Assembly: GCA_023246995.1 (NCBI GenBank)
Contig: JAHFHI010000001.1
Span: 6,301 to 19,587 of the forward strand
Origin: Candidatus Omnitrophota bacterium
Lineage (GTDB): Bacteria; Omnitrophota; Omnitrophia; Omnitrophales; Aquincolibacteriaceae
Length of the DNA: 13,287 nucleotides
Direction: 5' to 3'
The position numbers and the translations under genes were made by a program. The notes below the pieces were generated by a model. The model had not been told where the DNA came from and did not search any database. It worked only from the letters and a program-made list of their open reading frames with translations. Position 1 is the stretch's first letter; each line of letters starts with the position of its first letter. Positions 12,001 through 13,287 of this stretch are shown here, in pieces.

Positions 12001-13287
12001 GTTTTAACTGGTTGATCGTTATGACCACCTTTTGATCAAGCATAAACTTCAATGCGGAATCAATGATGTAACTGTCGGCGCTATTCAAAAAAGGCCGCAT
12101 CTCCTCGAAAGTGGTGCGCACGCCCTGTTTCTCAAGAACCCTGAAAGCCCGCAGCCTCATATAGGGATCTCCTGCGGCCAGATACGGCGCCATCCGGGCA
12201 ATCGTCAGAGGAACATCCTTGACCTTCTGGGATTCCAGGATGTCCAAAAGCCCGCCCACAAGCTCGCTCTTTTCCAAATTAAAGGGTTCTTTGGGATCAA
12301 TCTTGATATCCAGAAAAGGCTGAAGCGATTTGGCGCTCACAGGGATTTTTTGCTCCGCGATATAACGGAGGACAGGCGCCACGATCAAAAGATTATCTTT
12401 ATGTTCGAGCAAAGGCTGGAGATCTGCTTCGGAGACTTCAATGTTGGTACGCTTCATCACTCGCAAAACATCGCTTAGGAAAAGCGTATCCTTGTGTTTT
12501 AAGTACGGCCTCACAAGCTCGGGGGGGATATTCATTTTAAGAGCTTCCATGGCTTCCAATGCACCTAGGGTAAGATGGCGCTCTTCCGTCTTTTTCATAA
12601 CGCCCTGCAATTCCTCGAAGGAAACCGGCAGTTTTTGATCCTTGATGATATTAAGCCCCCAGGAAACAATACCGCTCTTTTCACTTTTCAAAAAAGGCCT
12701 TACCCATTCTGTCGTCACCGGTACTTTCCTGATGCTGACGATGCGTAAAGCCTCGAACGTGACTCCAAAGCTGTTCAGTTTCAAATAAGGTTCCAGATCC
12801 TTAGCCGTGACGGAATAATTTCTTCTAAAAATAATCCACAAAGAGGCCTTGGCCTTACTCTCCTCCGCCGTGCTCAAATAGGGTTTCATCTGGTCAAAAG
12901 TGACGGGGATATCCGCGACTTCACTGATCACGTTCATGGCGCTTAAAACCACTCCCTTTTCTTGATGCCCCAGGAAGGGTTTTAAGGCTTCAAACGGCAT
13001 CACAATTTTTTGTTTCGCGATAATAATGAGTACGTCCCTCATGACTTTCGGATCTTGATTTTCAAGATACGGTTTGAGAAACCCAAAATCCACCGAAATG
13101 TCTCTAAAAATCACCACATTCAGGGCCGCATTAACAATGGCGGGGTCCTCCTGCTTCAAATAGGCCTCCAAAAACTTTGGGCTCACAGAAATGCTTTTAT
13201 CCTCTTTGAAGGCAAGATCCTGGAGACCGGCCAAAACCTCCTGCCTGTCTCCGCTTTTTAATCTTTTTAGCAGTTCTGCTGGGATAT
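1..13287 (-). CDS. Giant multidomain protein, internal fragment (open at both ends)
   Basis: One minus-strand frame is free of stop codons through the whole window. Its complete codons run from 13285 to 2 and give 4,428 residues, with the true start and stop outside. Domains in order: alpha-solenoid (about 1-430), caspase-like domain (about 530-760), SAM methyltransferase plus beta-rich tail (806-1342), UbiE-like methyltransferase (1348-1625), CheR-like methyltransferase (1631-1908), unknown (1914-2141), methyltransferase-like (2147-2345), APH-type kinase (2351-2682), PrmA-like methyltransferase (2688-2979), receiver plus tail (2985-3240), insert (3246-3369), unknown plus FHA-like (3375-3688), divergent kinase-like (3694-4003), receiver (4009-4146), helical (4152-4408). 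Fourteen R-S-E-V-R motifs mark the joints from residue 801 on. I saw no transmembrane segment or signal peptide, though the N-terminus is missing. The overall biological role is unknown. Giant genes of this kind are known from Omnitrophota, which I offer as a guess at the source. Confidence 0.93.
47..61 (-). repeat. RSEVR motif copy 14 (residues 4409-4413)
   Basis: Codons cgc tcg gaa gtt cgt. It opens a further module, of which only 15 residues (T-P-E-G-D-F-K-K-I-M-K-S-L-T-P) are inside the window. Confidence 0.9.
62..832 (-). other. Domain: unrecognised all-helical module
   Basis: Residues 4152-4408, mostly long amphipathic helices such as I-W-N-L-V-T-Q-T-L-G-E-L, I-A-K-E-L-H-A-L-E-Q-D-L-R-L-M and A-A-F-A-A-S-L-E-A-F-S-G-L-Y-K-K-L. 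A helical bundle is likely. Coming straight after a receiver, a histidine-phosphotransfer-like role came to mind. The only suggestive His is in E-L-H-A-L-E-Q, which lacks the usual H-x-x-K-G context, so I do not assign it. It begins with Met directly after RSEVR, as if from a separate gene start. Confidence 0.45.
833..847 (-). repeat. RSEVR motif copy 13 (residues 4147-4151)
   Basis: Codons cgt tcc gag gtc agg. The last Arg uses an AGG codon, unlike all other copies. An in-frame ATG follows immediately (R-S-E-V-R-M). Confidence 0.9.
848..1261 (-). other. Domain: response-regulator receiver (complete, stand-alone module)
   Basis: Residues 4009-4146. K-I-L-V-V-D-D-E-P-D gives the acidic pocket (Asp4018/Asp4019), L-V-W-T-D-L-R-M has phospho-acceptor Asp4073, V-V-I-S-S-G supplies the switch Ser4101, and L-P-K-L provides the conserved Lys4127. 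All four landmarks are intact and the module is about 138 residues, the usual receiver length with no output domain. It is flanked on both sides by RSEVR motifs, so it is the cleanest example of one motif-bounded unit equalling one domain. The following helical module may be its partner. A cognate histidine kinase is not seen. Confidence 0.88.
1262..1276 (-). repeat. RSEVR motif copy 12 (residues 4004-4008)
   Basis: Codons cgc tcg gag gtg cgc. The coding strand contains GGAGGTG, a strong Shine-Dalgarno-like string, but no start codon follows closely. Confidence 0.9.
1277..2206 (-). other. Domain: divergent module, possibly kinase-like
   Basis: Residues 3694-4003. Two segments recall the protein-kinase-like fold: E-Y-A-L-K-T-I with Lys3806 in the ATP-lysine style, and about 100 residues later Q-F-D-P-F-I-S-R-D-G-R-L-V-L-I-D-D, with Asp3911 like a catalytic-loop acid and Asp3924/3925 like the metal-binding acid. 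A helix M-R-F-M-H-D-I-G precedes the first Asp, as in kinase C-lobes. The normal D-x-x-x-x-N and D-F-G forms are absent, so this could be an inactive relative or an unrelated fold. The N-terminal 90 residues (for example E-N-Y-Y-R-I-P-E-N-R-N) are unrecognised. It lies directly before a receiver module. Confidence 0.35.
2207..2221 (-). repeat. RSEVR motif copy 11 (residues 3689-3693)
   Basis: Codons cgc tcg gaa gtg cgg. It follows directly on the FHA-like domain (P-L-M-P-S before the motif). Confidence 0.9.
2222..3163 (-). other. Domain: unrecognised helical region followed by FHA-like domain
   Basis: Residues 3375-3688. The first 220 residues are mostly helical and acidic (for example L-E-A-E-T-F-L-R-T-L-Y-E-I, E-L-I-R-E-A-M-L-E-L-Y) and match nothing I can name. 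From about 3605 on there is a forkhead-associated-like pattern: G-S-V-K-V-G-R-S (Gly3620-Arg3621), then V-A-L-Q-H-A-D-L with His3645, then Y-L-V-L-T-D-R-S-G-G-R-G-V-L-V with Ser3666. In FHA domains the order is G-R, S-x-x-H, then D-x-x-S-x-N-G-T. Here the Ser before His and the Asn of N-G are replaced (L-Q-H and G-G-R-G), so phosphopeptide binding is doubtful. If real, it is a phospho-Thr reader next to two kinase-like modules and two receivers. Confidence 0.45.
3163..3178. repeat. 16-bp direct repeat, left arm flanking the insert
   Basis: Identical to 3550-3565 and in the same orientation. It contains RSEVR copy 10. Together the arms look like a duplicated insertion or recombination site. 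Confidence 0.85.
3164..3178 (-). repeat. RSEVR motif copy 10 (residues 3370-3374), downstream arm of the insert
   Basis: Codons cgc tcc gaa gtg cga, the same as copy 9. It precedes the module that ends in the FHA-like domain. Confidence 0.9.
3246..3274 (+). promoter_or_regulatory. Candidate sigma-70-type promoter of the small + strand gene
   Basis: The -35 box TCGACA (3246-3251) matches TTGACA at five of six bases. A 17-bp spacer leads to TAAAGT (3269-3274), which matches TATAAT at four of six. Transcription would start near 3281, leaving a leader of about 28 bases that contains the ribosome binding site. This is a pattern match only. Confidence 0.35.
3294..3300 (+). promoter_or_regulatory. 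Ribosome binding site of the small + strand gene
   Basis: GAAAGGA ends eight bases before the ATG at 3309. It supports this ATG and this strand. It also lies within the 12-bp palindrome AAAGGATCCTTT (3296-3307), which could form a weak hairpin over the site. Confidence 0.6.
3309..3542 (+). CDS. Small coiled-coil protein (77 aa) encoded opposite to the giant gene
   Basis: ATG at 3309, TGA at 3540-3542, with a well-spaced GAAAGGA site. The protein has a short polar head (M-K-E-E-N-F-T-P-S-Q), an amphipathic helix (L-L-E-A-M-D-K-K-I-D-L-L-T-E-I), a Pro-containing turn (T-P-L-P-E-K), and a C-terminal coiled coil with Leu/Val/Ile at heptad spacing (I-D-N-R-L-E-K-V-E-F-R-L, then L-N-R-R-V-E-T-L-E-K-K-V). 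Small acidic/basic coiled-coil proteins of this look are widespread hypothetical proteins in uncultured bacteria. I cannot give a function; it probably forms oligomers. It is the only + strand frame here with protein-like composition, an RBS and a promoter. It lies wholly inside the giant gene's open frame, within the segment bounded by 16-bp direct repeats, which suggests late arrival. It contains no Tyr or His, which helps explain why the opposite frame stays open. No terminator is visible after its stop. Confidence 0.75.
   Translation: MKEENFTPSQVGRLLEAMDKKIDLLTEIVTPLPEKMAAIDNRLEKVEFRLTCVEDAVRIALPGLNRRVETLEKKVGV
3550..3565. repeat. 16-bp direct repeat, right arm flanking the insert
   Basis: The + strand 16-mer CTCGCACTTCGGAGCG is identical to 3163-3178 and in the same orientation. 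The bases next to it differ from those at the other arm (T versus G before it, G versus C after it), so the identity is exactly 16 bp. It contains RSEVR copy 9. Confidence 0.85.
3551..3565 (-). repeat. RSEVR motif copy 9 (residues 3241-3245), upstream arm of the insert
   Basis: Codons cgc tcc gaa gtg cga. This DNA version is shared only with copy 10. It borders the insert carrying the + strand gene. Confidence 0.9.
3566..4333 (-). other. Domain: response-regulator receiver plus unrecognised tail
   Basis: Residues 2985-3240. The receiver begins I-L-V-V-E-D-D-D (acid pocket at 3012-3015) and carries phospho-acceptor Asp3061 in L-V-I-T-D-I-N-M-P. Ser3089/3090 (F-H-S-S) stand in the Thr/Ser switch position. 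A Lys follows in H-I-Q-K-K-A-V (3108/3109). All receiver landmarks are present, so phosphorylation is plausible. The remaining 110 residues (about 3566-3900) include a helical E-F-I-G-T-L-I-P and a P-A-E-I-T-L-A-Y strand, and match no output domain I know. No histidine kinase is visible in the window. Within this chain the receiver may act as a phosphorylation-dependent switch for its neighbours. Confidence 0.8.
4334..4348 (-). repeat. RSEVR motif copy 8 (residues 2980-2984)
   Basis: Codons cgc tcg gaa gtg cgc. At this copy only, flanking GCGCGC on both sides could pair into a 6-bp stem around an 8-base loop. Other copies lack this. Confidence 0.9.
4349..5224 (-). other. Domain: PrmA-like (ribosomal L11 methyltransferase type) SAM methyltransferase
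   Basis: Residues 2688-2979. The core has G-K-T-V-L-D-L-G-A-G-D-G-I-L-S (2813-2827, near 4805-4849) and A-R-V-I-P-L-D-I-D-P-S-A, with ribose acids Asp2841/Asp2843, then M-D-A-N-G-L. This spacing and wording is close to PrmA and related protein or small-molecule methyltransferases. The motif IV strand is K-I-D-V-I-F-A-N-I-G-E. The catalytic block in amino-methylating enzymes usually reads N-P-P-Y or N-I-L; here it is A-N-I-G, nearer the N-I-L form of PrmA. About 130 residues precede the core, including Y-V-R-I-G-D-W-I-F-I-D-D, and may be a substrate domain. The module ends P-K-V-A-I-V-A-R-K-A-A just before the next RSEVR. Confidence 0.7.
5225..5239 (-). repeat. RSEVR motif copy 7 (residues 2683-2687)
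   Basis: Codons cgc tcc gaa gtt cgg. It follows a helical A-E-I-A-G-L end of the kinase and precedes the PrmA-like module. Confidence 0.9.
5240..6235 (-). other. Domain: aminoglycoside/choline-kinase-type (APH fold) phosphotransferase
   Basis: Residues 2351-2682 make a full-length APH-family domain of about 330 residues. The N-lobe has R-P-N-I-A-I-V-R-S-E-K-G-T-Y-V-L-K-N, with Lys in the ATP-lysine position, and a hinge at Y-V-L-Y-E-F-I-E-G. The catalytic loop is V-H-G-D-Y-H-Q-A-N (His2556, catalytic Asp2558, Asn2563; near 5597-5620). The metal-binding segment is G-L-F-D-F-E with Asp2576 and Glu2578, followed by D-L-R-I-Y-D-L-A. The family includes aminoglycoside, choline, homoserine, fructosamine and methylthioribose kinases. 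By general look it resembles the small-molecule kinases of the homoserine/choline type, but the substrate is not determined. All catalytic residues are present, so it is likely active. Confidence 0.88.
6236..6250 (-). repeat. RSEVR motif copy 6 (residues 2346-2350)
   Basis: Codons cgc tcg gaa gtg cgc. It separates the methyltransferase-like module from the APH-type kinase. Confidence 0.9.
6251..6847 (-). other. Domain: SAM methyltransferase-like, degenerate SAM loop
   Basis: Residues 2147-2345. A strand N-I-L-V-I-G-G-T-P-G-E (2196-2206) aligns with the SAM loop. It is followed at the right distance by T-A-M-D-V-S-Q-E-P, with Asp2223 as the ribose acid, then R-L-Y-R-A-D-A-A-G-L (motif III) and Y-D-F-I-Y-G-G-G-L (motif IV). 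The loop reads V-I-G-G-T-P-G, not D-x-G-x-G-x-G. This recalls the V-I-G-G-G-D-G loop of the spermidine-synthase branch of the fold, but the aminopropyltransferase signature is not otherwise present. The N-terminal part contains P-H-V-K-T-S-T-V-D-T-T-V-G-Y-H-A-I-P-L-L. Activity is uncertain because of the atypical loop. Confidence 0.6.
6848..6862 (-). repeat. RSEVR motif copy 5 (residues 2142-2146)
   Basis: Codons cgc tcg gaa gtg cgc. It follows an A-R context and separates the unrecognised module from the methyltransferase-like module. Confidence 0.9.
6863..7546 (-). other. Domain: unrecognised module of about 228 residues
   Basis: Residues 1914-2141 match no family I can name. The first half is helical and charged (K-A-E-I-Q-K-R-F, then E-W-V-M-M-L-K-L-L-L-D-L). 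The second half alternates like beta structure, including a Tyr/Phe-rich strand R-Y-F-F-F-D-W-E-G-E-S-Y and the stretch H-V-M-A-R-W-H-G-A-A. A Met eight residues after the RSEVR motif (A-M-K-A-E) could mark an ancestral start. It sits between two methyltransferase-like modules, so an accessory or substrate-recognition role is possible, but nothing in the sequence shows it. Confidence 0.5.
7547..7561 (-). repeat. RSEVR motif copy 4 (residues 1909-1913)
   Basis: Codons cgc tcg gaa gtg cgc. Its DNA is identical, including one extra base at + 7546, to copies 5, 6 and 8. It separates the CheR-like module from the unrecognised module. Confidence 0.9.
7562..8395 (-). other. Domain: CheR-like SAM methyltransferase
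   Basis: Residues 1631-1908. The SAM loop is L-V-A-M-S-F-G-A-A-T-G-E-E (1694-1706), with the T-G-E-E signature typical of CheR-type methyltransferases in place of the usual D-x-G-x-G-x-G. It is followed by W-D-L-K-V-I-G-F-E-S-N-R-E-V, equivalent to the CheR strand that normally reads A-T-D-I-D. The later P-D-L-V-A-V-N-H-V-L-R-D-W matches the CheR motif that often reads F-C-R-N-V-L-I-Y-F. CheR enzymes methylate glutamates of chemoreceptors, but no receptor or other chemotaxis gene is visible here. The fold is therefore assigned and the substrate is not. The N-terminal 65 residues, rich in Arg, Pro and Trp, may be a helical extension. Confidence 0.6.
8396..8410 (-). repeat. RSEVR motif copy 3 (residues 1626-1630)
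   Basis: Codons cgt tca gaa gtc cgg. This is the most diverged DNA version, yet the five residues are unchanged. It separates the UbiE-like and CheR-like modules. Confidence 0.9.
8411..9244 (-). other. Domain: UbiE/Methyltransf_11-like SAM methyltransferase
   Basis: Residues 1348-1625 form a complete class I methyltransferase of about 278 residues. The N-terminal A-D-A-Y-A-R-F-A-G helix and the SAM loop V-A-D-L-G-S-G-T-G (1389-1397, near 9095-9121) match ubiquinone/menaquinone-type and general Methyltransf_11 enzymes. Asp1423 in G-I-D-A-S-P-A-M is the expected ribose-binding acid. A-G-N-A-H-D-L supplies the motif III acid, and V-D-A-V-I-S-F-N-A-V-H-L-M is the motif IV strand. A second half with helices and a GFTDIRTETKTF-type strand completes the fold. 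All expected core motifs look intact, so it is probably an active enzyme. The acceptor is unknown. It begins three residues after an RSEVR motif at Met-Trp-Asn-Gln, which looks like a former gene start. Confidence 0.85.
9245..9259 (-). repeat. RSEVR motif copy 2 (residues 1343-1347)
   Basis: Codons cgt tct gag gtg cgc. It lies between the beta-rich tail and the UbiE-like module. An in-frame Met (M-W-N-Q) follows three residues after the motif. Confidence 0.9.
9260..10870 (-). other. Domain: class I SAM methyltransferase with long beta-rich C-terminal extension
   Basis: Residues 806-1342, the longest RSEVR-bounded module. After about 130 residues of mixed N-terminal sequence comes a class I methyltransferase core. 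The SAM-binding loop I-D-L-G-A-G-D-G lies at 942-949 (near 10440-10460), and the acidic residue that would hold the ribose is in A-V-E-K-D (Glu966/Asp968). A typical later strand follows G-L-L-K-P-G-G-H-L. The core ends near residue 1150. The next 190 residues (about 9260-9830) are rich in beta-type alternation (for example VQVAVHASRPVWMG) and end in a charged Arg-rich stretch. I do not recognise this tail. The substrate cannot be inferred: the core resembles general Methyltransf-type domains, not one specific family. Confidence 0.75.
10871..10885 (-). repeat. RSEVR motif copy 1 (residues 801-805)
   Basis: Codons cgt tcc gag gtg cga. This is the first copy in the window. It separates the caspase-like region from the first methyltransferase module. 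None occurs in the 800 residues before it. Confidence 0.9.
11000..11700 (-). other. Domain: caspase-like (clan CD type) putative cysteine peptidase
   Basis: Residues about 530-760 show the order expected of a caspase/legumain/clostripain fold. Strand TVVIAA (539-544) is followed by a helix, strand AEVFKG, a helix, and strand PATIWE running into G-H-G-G with candidate catalytic His607 (codon 11465-11467). Further on, hydrophobic strand HIVFV runs into K-D-A-C with candidate nucleophile Cys665 (codon 11291-11293). Clan CD peptidases carry His-Gly after one hydrophobic strand and Ala-Cys after the next. The 58-residue His-to-Cys distance is plausible for the group. A second Cys three residues on (Cys668, C-L-Q-C) could instead suggest a metal or disulfide site, so the call is not certain. 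A further strand, LPMIVTASS, could be the next core strand. Clan CD enzymes often prefer a single P1 residue, Arg in clostripain and separase, which is of interest beside the Arg-ended RSEVR motifs that begin just downstream. A helical segment (about 470-530) links it to the solenoid. Confidence 0.55.
11990..13285 (-). other. Domain: HEAT/ARM-like alpha-solenoid, about 13 repeats of 31 residues
   Basis: Residues 1 to about 430 are tandem helical repeats. The recurring core is an I/V-P-V-T/S turn, then a helix ending L-x-P-Y/F-L, then a variable charged loop, then a second helix such as A-L-x-V-I. Examples of the first helix are IPVTFDQMKPYL, YSVTAKDLEPYL, VPVTTEWVRPFL, IPVSAKSLQPFL and VRTTFEEMRPFL. 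Counted from one such start to the next, the period is 31 residues in most repeats and 32 in three. One repeat, which begins at IPVSAKSLQPFL, is 44 residues long because of an acidic, lysine-rich insertion. The last repeat (VVITINQLKPYS) decays into a charged linker. The array continues beyond the right edge, so the count is a minimum. Such solenoids usually act as protein-binding scaffolds. That role is inferred from the fold; no ligand is visible. HEAT, ARM and leucine-rich-variant types cannot be told apart by eye. Confidence 0.75.

Noticed and set aside
1-13287. Polyketide or non-ribosomal peptide synthetase reading of the giant gene (methyltransferases in a megaenzyme)
   Set aside because: No ketosynthase, adenylation, condensation or carrier-protein motif was seen, and the solenoid, receiver and FHA-like modules do not fit such an assembly line.

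Overview
**Organism and overall reading.** The whole window is the inside of one giant gene on the minus strand. The minus frame whose codons occupy + positions 13285-13283 down to 4-2 has no stop codon and leaves the window at both ends. That is 4,428 codons with neither its start nor its end visible. The translation reads as a chain of folded domains with ordinary protein composition, so this is not a chance open frame. No taxonomic marker (rRNA, tRNA, ribosomal protein) is present. Genes of this size with such mixed domains are known from Candidatus Omnitrophota (OP3) and a few other uncultured lineages. Omnitrophota is my best guess, by inference only.

**Layout, N- to C-terminal (high to low coordinates).** (1) About 13 helical-solenoid repeats with a 31-residue period. 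(2) A caspase-fold (clan CD-like) domain with a His-Gly block and an Asp-Ala-Cys block. (3) A string of modules, each bounded by the five-residue motif R-S-E-V-R, which occurs 14 times in the same frame: a SAM methyltransferase with a beta-rich tail; a UbiE-like methyltransferase; a CheR-like methyltransferase; an unrecognised domain; a methyltransferase-like domain with a degenerate SAM loop; an aminoglycoside-phosphotransferase-fold kinase; a PrmA-like methyltransferase; a response-regulator receiver with a tail; a short insert; an unrecognised domain ending in an FHA-like domain; a divergent, possibly kinase-like module; a second receiver; and a helical module. A new module begins at the left edge.

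**The insert.** Between two RSEVR copies that share a perfect 16-bp direct repeat lies a 371-bp AT-richer stretch. It carries its own gene on the + strand (77 aa, coiled-coil), with a plausible promoter and a good ribosome binding site. Insert plus one repeat is 387 bp, exactly 129 codons, so the giant frame is preserved and remains open across it.

**How it may work together.** RSEVR is absent from the first 800 residues (solenoid and protease-like domain) and then separates almost every downstream module. One hypothesis is a polyprotein-like product whose caspase-like domain, or a relative of it, cuts after the Arg of RSEVR to release enzymes. Competing ideas are that RSEVR is only an inter-domain linker, or the scar of repeated in-frame fusion of formerly separate genes. 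The sequence establishes the motif, its positions and the domain boundaries. Cleavage is inference.

No rRNA, tRNA, CRISPR array or insertion-sequence transposase was seen.
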